Positions 9,498-19,747 of a stretch of 64,000 nt of DNA are shown piece after piece. A program made the position numbers and the translations under genes. The DNA lies in NCBI RefSeq assembly GCF_003985155.1, contig NZ_ML133688.1, forward strand, positions 434,001-498,000, written 5' to 3'. Below the pieces are notes generated by a model. The model made no database searches and was not told where the DNA came from. It saw only the letters and a program-made list of their open reading frames with translations. Origin of the DNA: Rhizobium vallis. Lineage in GTDB: Bacteria; Pseudomonadota; Alphaproteobacteria; Rhizobiales; Rhizobiaceae. Position 1 is the first letter of the stretch; each line of letters begins with the position of its first letter.

Positions 9498-9890
9498 TCA
9501 GGTGGTGACGCCGATTTCGGCGAGGCGGCCGAGGCAGGCCTCTTCGATATTGTCGAGTTCGGTCAGCGTGTCGTCGATGTCCTTGCGCTTCTGGCGCAGG
9601 TCCTCGCGCTTCTCGTCGACGCGTTTCATCAGCAGCTTCAGCTGGCCGAGTTCGCCCGGAGGCTCCTTGTAGACCTGGATGATCTCGCGGATTTCGGCAA
9701 TGGTGAAACCGATGCGCCGGCCGCGGAGGATCTCGCCGATAAGCCGCCGGTCGGCGGGCCGGAAGAGACGGGTGCGCCCTCTCCGCTCCGGATGGATAAG
9801 TCCCTCGTCTTCGTAGAAGCGGAGCGTGCGCGTGGATACGCCGAATTCGCGCGTCAGCTCCGTTATGCTATAATATTTGTTCACCGGCAT
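9498..9890 (-). CDS. MerR family transcriptional regulator
   Basis: 130 residues. An N-terminal winged helix-turn-helix (YYSITELTREFGVSTRTLRFYEDEGLI) is followed by RRGRTRLFRPADRRLIGEILRGRRIGF and a coiled coil (about 75-115). The C-terminus is short, with one Cys (EEACLGR), so classical metal sensing with paired Cys is not supported. The ATG at 9890 has GGGG 5-8 bases before it; an in-frame ATG at 9914 would place the start inside the promoter. The promoter and a 24-bp palindrome lie directly upstream, implying autoregulation. It resembles the short MerR proteins (LiuR type) that control branched-chain amino-acid catabolism, but no such genes are adjacent. Confidence 0.9.
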   Translation of the reverse strand: MPVNKYYSITELTREFGVSTRTLRFYEDEGLIHPERRGRTRLFRPADRRLIGEILRGRRIGFTIAEIREIIQVYKEPPGELGQLKLLMKRVDEKREDLRQKRKDIDDTLTELDNIEEACLGRLAEIGVTT

Positions 9891-9912
9891 GTGTTCCCCG
9901 TCTGCGCAGGTC

Positions 9913-9941
9913 ATAATATTGACTTTTACGTAATAGTCAAT
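9913..9941 (-). promoter_or_regulatory. Promoter and palindromic operator of the merR gene
   Basis: On the minus strand, -35 TTGACT (9935-9940) and -10 TATTAT (9913-9918) are separated by 16 bases. Laid over the -35 and spacer is a 24-bp palindrome at 9918-9941 with arms ATTGACTWTTAC and GTAAWAGTCAAT; only the two W positions break symmetry. The ATG is 23 bases past the -10, so the leader is very short. The position across the spacer is that of a MerR operator. Autoregulation is an inference. Confidence 0.75.
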
Positions 9942-9953
9942 TTCGGCAGCCGG

Positions 9954-11369
9954 TCAGATGCCAAACCACCAGGTTGCGATGCCGAGGAAAGCGAAGAAAC
10001 CGGTACAGTCGGTCACCGTCGTGACGAAAACGGATGAGGCGATCGCCGGATCGGCTCCCATCTTGTCGAGCAGCAGCGGCAGGAGAATGCCGGCAAGGGC
10101 GGCCGCCATCAGGTTGATGATCATCGCCGCCGCGATCACCCCCCCGAGCTGATAGTCGTGGAACCAGGTGCCGGCAATCGCGCCCATGATCGTCGCGAAG
10201 ATAATGCCGTTCAGGATGCCGACGCCTGCCTCTCTGCGGATGATACGGCCGGCATTGTAGATGTCGAGATCGCGGGTCGCGAGCGCGCGCACCGTCACCG
10301 TCATCGTCTGCGTGCCGGCATTGCCGCCCATCGAGGCGACGATCGGCATCAGCACCGCAAGCGCGATCATCTTTTCGATCGAAGCGTCGAACAGGCCGAT
10401 GACGCTTGCCGACAGCATCGCCGTGCCGAGATTGATCAAAAGCCACAGGAAACGCGAGCGCGCCGTCGAGAGCACGTTGTCGGACAGTTCTTCGTCGCCG
10501 ACGCCGCCGAGGCGCTTGATGTCCTCGTCCGCCTCTTCATGAATGACGTCGACGACGTCGTCGATGGTCAGCACGCCGACCAGCCGGCCGTTCTCGTCGA
10601 CGACGGCGGCGGAGAGAAGGTCGTATTGCTCGAAGAGCTGGGCCGCCTCTTCCTGGTCCATTTCCGCCGGGATCGGATGGTTCGTCTCCCGCATGATCTG
10701 TTCGATCTTCGTCTGCCGTTTGGTACGCAGGATCTGGTCGAGATCGACGGCGCCAAGCAGCTTGAAGGTCGGATCGATGACGAAGATCTGCGAAAAGGAA
10801 TAGGGCAGATCCTCCTCGTCGCGCATATAGTCGATCGTCTGTCCCACCGTCCAGAATGGCGGCACGGCGACGAATTCCGTCTGCATGCGGCGTCCGGCCG
10901 AACTTTCGGGATAGTCGAGCGCCCGGCGCAGCCGCACCCGCTCTGTGAACGGCAACTGGGCCAGAATCTCTTCCCGGTCCTCCTTGTCGAGGTCTTCGAG
11001 AATGTAGACCGCATCGTCCGAATCGAGCTCGCCGATCGCCGCTGCGATCTGCTCGTTCGGCATCTGATCGACGATTTCGCGGCGGATCGCCTCGTCGACC
11101 TCGGTCAGCGCCGTCATGTCGAAATCGTCGCCGAGCAAACGCACCAGCGCCAGGCGCTGATCCGGCTGGATCGATTCCAGCAGGTCGCCTATTTCGGATT
11201 CATGCAGGCGGGCAACGTTCTGGCGCAGGAACAGCGTATCGCGGTCGGCGATCGCGGCGCCGACGAGCGCCAGGAAATCGCTGCGGACATTGCCGTCCTC
11301 GTCGTAGATGTCGGCTTCCTCGTCATCGGGACGCCTGCGAATGCGGTCTTCCCCGTCGGTCGTCGTCAT
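9954..11369 (-). CDS. mgtE: MgtE-type magnesium transporter
   Basis: 471 residues. The MgtE N domain (about 50-150, with repeats such as LHESEIGDLLESIQPDQR and DDAVYILEDLDKEDREEIL) is followed by a pair of CBS domains (about 155-280), then five membrane helices. Pore-region features include MPIVASMGGNAGTQTMTV, typical of the family. It imports Mg2+ (and Co2+), gated by Mg2+ binding to the cytosolic domains. The ATG at 11369 has GAGGCGG upstream; the longer frame to 11498 has none. I looked for an M-box type leader and saw nothing recognisable. Confidence 0.94.
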   Translation of the reverse strand: MTTTDGEDRIRRRPDDEEADIYDEDGNVRSDFLALVGAAIADRDTLFLRQNVARLHESEIGDLLESIQPDQRLALVRLLGDDFDMTALTEVDEAIRREIVDQMPNEQIAAAIGELDSDDAVYILEDLDKEDREEILAQLPFTERVRLRRALDYPESSAGRRMQTEFVAVPPFWTVGQTIDYMRDEEDLPYSFSQIFVIDPTFKLLGAVDLDQILRTKRQTKIEQIMRETNHPIPAEMDQEEAAQLFEQYDLLSAAVVDENGRLVGVLTIDDVVDVIHEEADEDIKRLGGVGDEELSDNVLSTARSRFLWLLINLGTAMLSASVIGLFDASIEKMIALAVLMPIVASMGGNAGTQTMTVTVRALATRDLDIYNAGRIIRREAGVGILNGIIFATIMGAIAGTWFHDYQLGGVIAAAMIINLMAAALAGILLPLLLDKMGADPAIASSVFVTTVTDCTGFFAFLGIATWWFGI

Positions 11370-11608
11370 CTGCCGCCTCGCACCTGGTTCGAATTTCAAC
11401 GACTGCCGCCGCCATTCGCAAATGTCGGCCGAAAACACATTGTCAACAAGCGGATAAGTCAATCCCGCGCGAGCTTGCCGCAGTCGGAATCCCTGCACCT
11501 GCTAGCTCAAACCATCCTTGCCGTAAAGCCGCAACCCATGCTTCGTGATGACAATGCCTGCGGCCAGCGATAGTTTCCGCAGCCGTCCAAGCGAAGAAAG
11601 CCAGCCCC

Positions 11609-12103
11609 ATGCCCATCCGTCCGATCCTGCGCTATCCCGATCCCGGTCTGAAGACAGTCTGCGCGCCGGTGACGGCCTTCGATTCGTCGCTCGCCACGCT
11701 CGCCGACGACCTGCTGGCGACGATGCGCGCCGCTCCCGGCGTCGGCATTACCGCCGCTCATATCGGCGTCTTTCGCCGTGTGACGGTGCTGGAGCTCGAC
11801 AAGACTGACGGCGTGCGCCTCTACGTCAACCCGGAGATCACCTGGTTTTCGAAGGAGACGATGAGCCATGCGGAAGGCAGCGTCTCCATGCCCGGCGCGA
11901 CCGATGAGGTGACGCGCCCGCGGGCGATCCGCTTCCGCTATCAGGATGGCGAGGGTGGCGTGCACGAAGATGCCGCCGAAGGTTTCCTCGCCATCTGCAT
12001 CCAGCATGAGATCGATCAGCTCGACGGCATTTTCTGGCTGCAGCGCCTCTCACGGCTGAAGCGCGACCGTCTGGTGAAGAAATGGGAGAAGACGCAAGCG
12101 TGA
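11609..12103 (+). CDS. Peptide deformylase-like protein lacking catalytic residues
   Basis: 164 residues with the overall layout of peptide deformylase (MPIRPILRYPDPGLKTVCAPV at the start). All three signature motifs are altered. Motif 1 reads GVGITAAHIG instead of GxGLAAxQ, so Gln becomes His51. Motif 2 reads EGSVS instead of EGCLS, so the metal-ligand Cys becomes Ser91. Motif 3 reads QHEIDQ instead of HExxH, so the second His ligand becomes Gln137. With two of three metal ligands gone it is unlikely to be a standard Fe/Zn deformylase. It is intact and codon use is normal, so it is probably a functional paralogue with another role. Divergent from mgtE. Confidence 0.85.
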   Translation: MPIRPILRYPDPGLKTVCAPVTAFDSSLATLADDLLATMRAAPGVGITAAHIGVFRRVTVLELDKTDGVRLYVNPEITWFSKETMSHAEGSVSMPGATDEVTRPRAIRFRYQDGEGGVHEDAAEGFLAICIQHEIDQLDGIFWLQRLSRLKRDRLVKKWEKTQA

Positions 12104-12173
12104 GAAATCGCTGCGCGCCCGAACCATTGGCCGTTCGTTGCGTTCTCAAAAGAGAAAACAAGGAGCGACGGCA

Positions 12174-12707
12174 ATGGCAAGGATCGAAGACAAGCCCCCT
12201 CTTCCAGGTGAGAAGCCCAGGGTTTCCAGAGATAGGTTGGAACTTTCCCGCGAGGAAGATTACCGCGACCTCGAGGAACGCAATCTTGACGATGGCTGGC
12301 CCTATGCCGACGGCACCAGCACCGACGGTCCGGGAAACCGCCCTTATGGCGAGACCGCGGCCAATTTCGATACTGATCCCAACACAGGCTTTCGGCTCGA
12401 CGGCATCGACAAGGATGGAAACGAGAATCGCCTGAAGGATTCGCTTCGCGCCGGTATGATCGATCGGGATGAAAGCGATGATCTGGAAGCGCGGGTTACC
12501 GAAAACCTGGAAAACATTCCCGACGTCGACATAAACAGCATTGATGTCCACGCCGACGGCCACGTGGTGACCCTTGAGGGTTCCGTCGAGACGATCGGCA
12601 TTGCCCGCAAGGTCGAACTCGGTGCGCTTTCGGTAGACGGTGTTCACCATGTACGCAACAAGCTGCAGCTGACAGGTGTTGACGCGCATATCCCGAACGA
12701 GGACTGA
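12174..12707 (+). CDS. BON domain protein
   Basis: 177 residues, acidic, no signal peptide. The first 100 residues are low-complexity and charged (REEDYRDLEERNLDDGWPYADG). The C-terminal 75 residues form a BON domain with the usual pattern: ARVTENLENIPDVDINSIDV, VVTLEGSVETIG, ARKVELGALSVDGVHHVRNKL. BON domains are small alpha/beta modules thought to bind membranes or ligands. An AAGGAG precedes the ATG at 12174 by 7-8 bases, so the longer frame to 12138 is rejected. Followed by a terminator. Confidence 0.85.
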   Translation: MARIEDKPPLPGEKPRVSRDRLELSREEDYRDLEERNLDDGWPYADGTSTDGPGNRPYGETAANFDTDPNTGFRLDGIDKDGNENRLKDSLRAGMIDRDESDDLEARVTENLENIPDVDINSIDVHADGHVVTLEGSVETIGIARKVELGALSVDGVHHVRNKLQLTGVDAHIPNED

Positions 12708-12730
12708 GCCATTTCACAGAAAAACCACAG

Positions 12731-12754
12731 CGGGAGGCCGGCCGCCGCCTCCCG
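12731..12754 (+). terminator. Hairpin terminator after the BON gene
   Basis: CGGGAGGC (12731-12738) pairs with GCCTCCCG (12747-12754) around an 8-nt GC-rich loop, 23 bases after the stop. There is no marked T tract. Confidence 0.55.
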
Positions 12755-13018
12755 AATGGCTCTCCAATATTACAAAAAGTTAATCAATTTCCGATTGTAG
12801 CGAGCGCTATTTTGTGCGTGTCGCCTTTGCCCTTTTTACTTAGGCGGCTGTCGTAACGAAAACGTCAAATTCGTTGACAAGACTGTGATTTCATTTGAAC
12901 AAAAGGCCGAATGCAAGCCTTTTTCATTTCACAAAATTGCCTGAATTGGGGCGCGAACTTCTCTTCGCCGGGGATGGTTGATGTTGTTGAATTCAACATC
13001 AGATTGAGGAGATAAACC
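12755..13018. promoter_or_regulatory. AT-rich intergenic region and leader of the exported repeat protein
   Basis: This stretch holds no gene. It includes a TTGACA near 12874 without a convincing -10, and a perfect 14-bp palindrome TGTTGAATTCAACA at 12985-12998. The palindrome sits immediately before the Shine-Dalgarno GAGGAGA of the gene at 13019. It would form a small leader hairpin or be an operator; neither is testable from sequence alone. Confidence 0.4.
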
Positions 13019-13384
13019 ATGCGTATCAAAATTGCTCTCGCCGCCTCCCTGTTCGCCGTCAGCCTCGCAGGCGCTGCCTTCGCCCAGCCGACATATTCCG
13101 ATGACTACACCAACGACAGCGACGGTTTCGCCCCGAGCGCGATGTCAAAGCCCGCCACGGTGCACTACAGCAACCACAAGGCACCGGCCTATTCCAGCGA
13201 CTACACCAATGACAGCGACGGCTTCGCCCCGAGCGCCATGGCCGGCCCGGCCGTCGACAAGACCGCGACCGCCAGCATCAAGCCCCTGCCCCCATGCCAC
13301 AGCATGGTCGGCCCGAGTGGCTCCCACACCAAGGGTGCCGACAGTGGGGCCTCCCGCACAGAAGCATGCCGTGCGATGCACTGA
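13019..13384 (+). CDS. Small exported protein with a duplicated 17-residue motif
   Basis: 121 residues. The signal peptide is MRIKIALAASLFAVSLAGAAFA, cleaved after about residue 22. The motif YSxDYTNDSDGFAPSAM occurs at 26-42 and 58-74, a 32-residue period with near identity, so it arose by recent internal duplication. The acidic DYTNDSDGF core could bind cations. Two Cys in the tail (93 and 117) may form a disulphide. No family recognised. GAGGAGA precedes the ATG and a T-rich terminator follows, so it is a well-formed single-gene unit. Confidence 0.75.
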   Translation: MRIKIALAASLFAVSLAGAAFAQPTYSDDYTNDSDGFAPSAMSKPATVHYSNHKAPAYSSDYTNDSDGFAPSAMAGPAVDKTATASIKPLPPCHSMVGPSGSHTKGADSGASRTEACRAMH

Positions 13385-13408
13385 TGCAGCAATCATGATT
13401 AGCTAAAG

Positions 13409-13436
13409 GAAAGGGTCGGAAGTCGGCCCTTTTTCT
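13409..13436 (+). terminator. Rho-independent terminator
   Basis: AAAGGGTC pairs with GGCCCTTT with one bulge, followed by a T-rich tail (TTTTTCTC). It lies between convergent genes, 25 bases after the exported protein's stop. Confidence 0.65.
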
Positions 13437-13455
13437 CTTCATCCGCTTTGTCGTC

Positions 13456-14097
13456 TCAGAAGACGAATGGAACGAGCCGGTAACGGGTCGTGGCCATGAA
13501 GCTTACATATGCGGGATCCTGCTTGAGCAGACGCTCTTCAGCGAGAAGGCGAAAACATTGCGCAGCGAGGGCAGTTGCATAGACGGTAAAATTCCAAAAG
13601 CTCGGATGGACCAGGAAGAAGCCGATATGCGTTAGCAGATACCCGGCATACATCGGATGGCGGACGAACTTGTAGGGGCCGCCGATCTTCACGCCGCGAT
13701 TGGCCGGCACCAGCCCGAAGCTTCGCAGCAGGGTTAGCTTTGCCGAGATTTGCAGGGCCAACCCGAATGCCATGGCCATCACGCAAAGCGGGATCGGCGC
13801 AAGCGGCTGCGACTCGGAAGGCGAGACGAGCAGCGGGAAGACGGTGCCGACGGCGGTGAGCATCCAGTCGAATAGACGCAGAGACGCATTTCTCGTCGGC
13901 CGGCGTGTCAGAATGAGCAAGGCGGCGGCGGCCTCTGAAACAATCAGCAGGCAGTCGATAATCGCCCGGTTGTCCTGCATCTGGGGCAAAACACGGATGA
14001 CGATGGCGACGAAGAAATAGCCGATCAGGACCTTCTCGACGATATCGAGAGCGAAATGAACATCGAGGAATGACCAGCTTACCGCCTGTTTTTTCAT
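13456..14097 (-). CDS. Isoprenylcysteine carboxyl methyltransferase-like membrane protein
   Basis: 213 residues, polytopic, of the ICMT/PEMT superfamily. The SAM-binding C-terminal motif is clear: GPYKFVRHPMYAGYL followed about 40 residues later by LLAEERLLKQDPAYVSF (the RHPxY and EExxL signatures). Four or so membrane helices precede it. Bacterial members methylate small lipids or isoprenoid-related substrates, mostly undefined. The ATG at 14097 with GAGG upstream is preferred over a TTG at 14106. Confidence 0.8.
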   Translation of the reverse strand: MKKQAVSWSFLDVHFALDIVEKVLIGYFFVAIVIRVLPQMQDNRAIIDCLLIVSEAAAALLILTRRPTRNASLRLFDWMLTAVGTVFPLLVSPSESQPLAPIPLCVMAMAFGLALQISAKLTLLRSFGLVPANRGVKIGGPYKFVRHPMYAGYLLTHIGFFLVHPSFWNFTVYATALAAQCFRLLAEERLLKQDPAYVSFMATTRYRLVPFVF

Positions 14098-14326
14098 TGT
14101 CCTCAACCACTTTCACATTCTCAGAGCCGGCCTTACCTCTATATTTGCCGCTGCTAATTATGTGTTAAAGCGCTCGCTGAAATCTCACCGAGCAGATGGT
14201 CGTGCTTGGCCGACCCGGCTGCACACCGCAGCCGCGATGACAGGCCGGCAGGCTCTGTCACAGGCAATAGCGTTGGATCAGGATGTGCCGCAAGTATCGC
14301 CCGGCGAGCGCTCCCGTGAAGGGAGA

Positions 14327-14411
14327 TGGTGCGGTCGAGAAGACTCGAACTTCCACGGGTTGCCCCACAGCGACCTCAACGCTGCGCGTCTACCAATTCC
14401 GCCACGACCGC
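14327..14411 (-). tRNA. tRNA-Leu (anticodon GAG)
   Basis: The minus strand reads GCGGTCG at the 5' acceptor arm (14405-14411), pairing with CGACCGC near 14331-14337, then A and an encoded CCA (14327-14329). The anticodon loop TTGAGGT lies between CAGCG and CGCTG, so the anticodon is GAG (14375-14377). The long variable arm expected of a class II tRNA-Leu is present, and the T arm contains GTTCGAGTC. Total 85 nt. A CTCCC/GGGAG hairpin at 14311-14325 directly follows the 3' end and may terminate or delimit it. Confidence 0.95.
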
Positions 14412-14587
14412 ATCGTGGTAGGTGCCGATTTGCGTCGGCGGGGCAGCATGTAGCAAAAGCATTTGGGGTGCACAAGGGCGATATGACAGTTTTTTTCAAA
14501 ACCTGTCACAGCATTTGAATTGCCCCTGAAACGGGTCCATATAGATCTCCTGCCGCCCCTTTCGGTATTTGGGGAAAGCGGCAAGGA

Positions 14588-15307
14588 ATGGCCATGCTTC
14601 GCACTGATCTCGAATTCTCCATGCTACCGAAACTCGGCACTCGCCCGGTGCGCTGGCGCATCGCCGATGGTCTCGTTGCTTACGAAGACGCCGTGGAGAC
14701 GATGGAACGCGAGGTGGCGGTGATATCAGATGGCGGCGATGAGTTCGTCTGGCTCGTCGAGCATCCGCCGCTTTATACCGCCGGCACCAGCGCCAATGCC
14801 AGTGACCTCGTCCAGCCCGATCGTTTTCCTGTTTTTGCGACGGGTCGTGGCGGTGAATATACCTATCATGGGCCGGGCCAGCGCGTTGCCTATGTCATGC
14901 TCGACCTGAAGCGGAGGCGCCAGGACGTTCGCGCCTTCGTCGCCGCCCTGGAAGACGTGGTCATCCGCACGCTCGACAGCATGAACGTGCGCGGCGAGCG
15001 CCGCGAGGATCGCGTCGGCGTCTGGGTGCGCCGCCCCGAAAAGCTGCCGTTGCCCGACGGAACGATGGCGGAAGACAAGATCGCAGCCCTCGGCATCAGG
15101 CTGCGTAAATGGGTGACTTTCCATGGCCTGTCGCTCAACGTCGATCCCGATCTCGATCATTTCGGCGGCATCGTGCCCTGCGGAATATCGGGTTACGGCG
15201 TCACCAGCCTCGTCGATCTCGGCCTGCCTGTCATGATGTCGGATGTCGATATCCGGCTGCGCGCCGCTTTCGAGGAGGTTTTTGGCGAAACGGCAAACGA
15301 AGTCTGA
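14588..15307 (+). CDS. lipB: Octanoyl-[acyl-carrier-protein]:protein N-octanoyltransferase
   Basis: 239 residues. Transfers octanoyl from ACP to lipoyl domains (GcvH and 2-oxoacid dehydrogenase E2), the first step of endogenous lipoate synthesis in the cytoplasm. Signatures are [12 protein letters not shown] (87-98), the catalytic Lys164 in [19 protein letters not shown] (177-180), and the acyl-thioester Cys198 in [11 protein letters not shown]. Length and motif order are standard. GcvH, one of its substrates, is encoded at 30.3 kb. Start chosen at 14588; an ATG at 14594 is also possible. Confidence 0.96.
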   Translation: MAMLRTDLEFSMLPKLGTRPVRWRIADGLVAYEDAVETMEREVAVISDGGDEFVWLVEHPPLYTAGTSANASDLVQPDRFPVFATGRGGEYTYHGPGQRVAYVMLDLKRRRQDVRAFVAALEDVVIRTLDSMNVRGERREDRVGVWVRRPEKLPLPDGTMAEDKIAALGIRLRKWVTFHGLSLNVDPDLDHFGGIVPCGISGYGVTSLVDLGLPVMMSDVDIRLRAAFEEVFGETANEV

Positions 15308-15381
15308 TCTCGCGGTTGCTCGGCTTGATTTGCCGCGCATTCCGATGATTGATGGCGTCACCCCCTCAAGAATCGGTCGCC

Positions 15382-16341
15382 ATGTCAGAGCATTCAGTCC
15401 ATCAAAATTCCCTGCAGGGCATGGCGATCATGTCCGGCGCCATGCTCATCCTGCCGACCATGGATGCCATCGCCAAATACATGGCGACCTTCGAGGCAAT
15501 GTCGCCGGGCCAGGTCACTTTCTACCGATTCTTCTTCCAGATTGCCTGCACCCTGCCGATTCTTTTCGCCCTTTTCGGCGCGAAGGCGCTTTCGGCCAAG
15601 CGGCCCTGGATGAACCTTTTGCGCGGCGTGCTGCACGGGGCTGCGAGCCTGCTGTTTTTCGTCGCCGTCAAATACATGCCGCTTGCTGATGTCTTCGCCA
15701 TCTATTTCGTCGAACCCTTCATGCTGACCGCCATGTCGGCGCTGTTTCTCGGCGACAAGGTCGGCTGGCGGCGCTGGATGGCGATCGTCGTCGGCTTCGG
15801 GGGCGCAATGATCGTCATCCAGCCGAGCTACGAGATCTTCGGCCTGAAGGCGTTGCTGCCGGTCGCCTGCGCCTTTCTGTTCTCGCTTTATCTGTTCCTC
15901 AACCGGGCGATCGGCGAGGCCGATTCGCCGCTGACCATGCAGACGATGGCCGGCATTGGTGGAACGGCCTTCATGGCTGCTGTGCTTATCATCGGAAGCG
16001 GTTCCGGCAGTGCCGATTTTGCCATCTCCCTGCCCTCCTCCGTTCTCGGCCTGATCCTGCTTCTCATCCTCGGCTCGATTTCGGGATATGCGCATATGCT
16101 GGTGGTTAGGGCCTTCCGGCTCGCGCCGCTGTCGCTGCTTGCGCCGTTCCAGTATTTTGAGATCATCTCGGCGACCGTGCTCGGCTATGCGCTGTTCAAC
16201 GATTTCCCGAGTTTCTCCAAATGGATTGGCATTTTCATCATCGTCGCTTCCGGCCTCTTCATTATCTGGCGCGAGCGGCTGCAGGCACGATCGTTAAAAT
16301 CTTCCCCACCCGGCAAATACGGGGTTAACTCCCCTTCTTGA
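15382..16341 (+). CDS. EamA/DMT family transporter
   Basis: 319 residues with about ten hydrophobic helices in two EamA repeats (roughly 12-145 and 155-300). Typical segments include PTMDAIAKYMATF, ARxLxxG-like LLRGVLHGAASLLFFVAVKYMPLADV and a mirrored second half (SGYAHMLVVRAFRLAPLSLLAPFQY). A drug/metabolite exporter or S-adenosylmethionine-type carrier is typical for the fold; the substrate cannot be called. The ATG at 15382 is preferred over one at 15349, which would add a tail unlike the family. Confidence 0.88.
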   Translation: MSEHSVHQNSLQGMAIMSGAMLILPTMDAIAKYMATFEAMSPGQVTFYRFFFQIACTLPILFALFGAKALSAKRPWMNLLRGVLHGAASLLFFVAVKYMPLADVFAIYFVEPFMLTAMSALFLGDKVGWRRWMAIVVGFGGAMIVIQPSYEIFGLKALLPVACAFLFSLYLFLNRAIGEADSPLTMQTMAGIGGTAFMAAVLIIGSGSGSADFAISLPSSVLGLILLLILGSISGYAHMLVVRAFRLAPLSLLAPFQYFEIISATVLGYALFNDFPSFSKWIGIFIIVASGLFIIWRERLQARSLKSSPPGKYGVNSPS

Positions 16342-16405
16342 GGGATCGTCAATTCGCAGACGGTAAAACAATCTCCGGCTTCATGATGAGGCCTGGAGTT
16401 AAAAC

Positions 16406-17110
16406 ATGAGCGAATTCCGTCTCGCTTTTCCGGCCTGTGTCGTGGCCGGTAAGCATCGGCTGACGGCCGAAGATATAGTGCTGCTGCGCAAACATGCCTT
16501 TCCCGAAGGTATCCGGACATCCCAGGATGTCGTGACCATGTTGGCGCTCAACAATTCCTGCCCCGAAAAATGTGCCGAGTGGAATGCCTTCTTCGTGGAG
16601 CAGCTCGCCGGTTTCATCGTCAATTACACCTATCCGCAGGGCTCGCTTGATGAAATCAACGTCGCCTGGATCATGCGCATGTTCACGACCGATGGCGTCG
16701 TCAACTCGGCGCTGGAGCTCGAGCTCATTCTCCACGTCATGGAGATTTCCACCGATGTCCCGGGCGAACTGAGGGCGCTCGTCCTCGATCAGCTTCGGCT
16801 GGCGATCACGGACGGCATCGGCGGTTACAAGCTGTCACGCGCCGTCGACCGCAGGAGCATCACGCGCCAGGATGTCGATTTCGCGATGCGCGTCTTCAGA
16901 GGCATCTCCGCAGGCGGCGTCATCGCCGTCTCGCCGGCCGAATTTGGGGTGCTCCAGCAGATCGAGCAGGCAACGCTGCCCAGTGCGAATCATCCGCACT
17001 GGAACGGCATCATGGCCGCCGTCGAGCTGCGCGACCGTCCCGAGCAGCGGCGCAGCCGCTGGCTGCGCATCGTTGACGAGGAACCCGTCTGGGAAGCCGC
17101 CGTCGCCTGA
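16406..17110 (+). CDS. Conserved-looking hypothetical protein
   Basis: 234 residues, soluble, no signal peptide, no family named. The sequence is rich in predicted helix and has an alternating pattern of paired segments (LTAEDIVLLRKHAFPEGI, LDEINVAWIMRMFTTDGVV, ITRQDVDFAMRVFRGIS). They look like a weak internal repeat: D-I-V/D-V-A followed by a hydrophobic helix. GGAG precedes the ATG. The C-terminus is basic (RPEQRRSRWLRIVDEEPVW). It lies 90 bases before pccA, separated by a strong hairpin. Confidence 0.75.
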   Translation: MSEFRLAFPACVVAGKHRLTAEDIVLLRKHAFPEGIRTSQDVVTMLALNNSCPEKCAEWNAFFVEQLAGFIVNYTYPQGSLDEINVAWIMRMFTTDGVVNSALELELILHVMEISTDVPGELRALVLDQLRLAITDGIGGYKLSRAVDRRSITRQDVDFAMRVFRGISAGGVIAVSPAEFGVLQQIEQATLPSANHPHWNGIMAAVELRDRPEQRRSRWLRIVDEEPVWEAAVA

Positions 17111-17144
17111 CGCCTCGAAGCGCGACCCGCCTCAAGCCTGATTG

Positions 17145-17182
17145 TGCGTTCCGGTGTTTTGTGCGTAAAACTTCGGAACGCA
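17145..17182 (+). promoter_or_regulatory. Long leader hairpin before pccA
   Basis: TGCGTTCCG (17145-17153) pairs with CGGAACGCA (17174-17182). Inside, GTTTT (17156-17160) pairs with AAAAC (17167-17171), leaving only a 2x2 internal loop and a 6-nt apical loop. Fourteen base pairs this close (18 bases) to the pccA ATG could be a terminator for the gene before, a DNA operator, or an RNA element. The lack of a T tract argues against a simple terminator. Confidence 0.55.
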
Positions 17183-17200
17183 TTTCTGGGTGGAGTCTCG

Positions 17201-19210
<2,010 letters not shown>

Positions 19211-19310
19211 GGCAAAAGTGGCAAGCCGGACCGCTCGATGACATCAACAAGGCTGCGAGCTGACGCAGTCCGGATCTCTATTCGCAACTTAAAGCTTGTT
19301 TTGACCGTAT

Positions 19311-19637
19311 ATGGATTTGCTAAAGAACTGGAAGTTGAAACTACGATACGGAAAGCTGAAAACTGCTTTCCGCCATTTCACCGTTATTGCAGACGGAGAG
19401 GTCATAACCTCCAACTCGGATTTCCGTACAACGGCGGGCTCGGCAGCCTTCTTTACCATACAGGTTTGGGCGACCGACGATGACCAAGCTGTTGATATGA
19501 TCGTGACGATTGGTCGGGATTTGGGATTTAGCGCGTCCGGGCGAATCTATATTTACTCGACCGAACCGCAGCAGCCTCCGACAGAGGCTCCTCATGCGTA
19601 CGGCTTGAACTTTCATCAGTACCTTCGCGGAGATTAG
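19311..19637 (+). CDS. AT-rich hypothetical protein
   Basis: 108 residues, no family recognised. Base composition is clearly lower in GC than the flanking genes. The sequence looks like a real fold (FRHFTVIADGEVITSNSDFRTT, then an alternating beta/alpha pattern, ending GRIYIYSTEPQQPPTEAP and LNFHQYL). No Shine-Dalgarno is visible at the ATG, so the start is uncertain. Situated between pccA and the acetyltransferase; the composition suggests later arrival. Confidence 0.55.
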   Translation: MDLLKNWKLKLRYGKLKTAFRHFTVIADGEVITSNSDFRTTAGSAAFFTIQVWATDDDQAVDMIVTIGRDLGFSASGRIYIYSTEPQQPPTEAPHAYGLNFHQYLRGD

Positions 19638-19747
19638 CAAAACAGGAGCAGCCATTTCCGCGCTTGAAGTCAGCGTTCCCGTCGTACATATACGAAAACC
19701 TCAAGCTCATGCATTCCGGCGAGAGCACCCGCAACGTGGTTTTATCG

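Noticed and set aside
10158..11573. 471-codon plus-strand frame
   Set aside because: Antisense to mgtE; Arg/Asp/His-rich without any domain.
11370..11608. Possible Mg-sensing leader of mgtE
   Set aside because: No M-box-like conserved segments; nothing beyond a promoter-sized gap.
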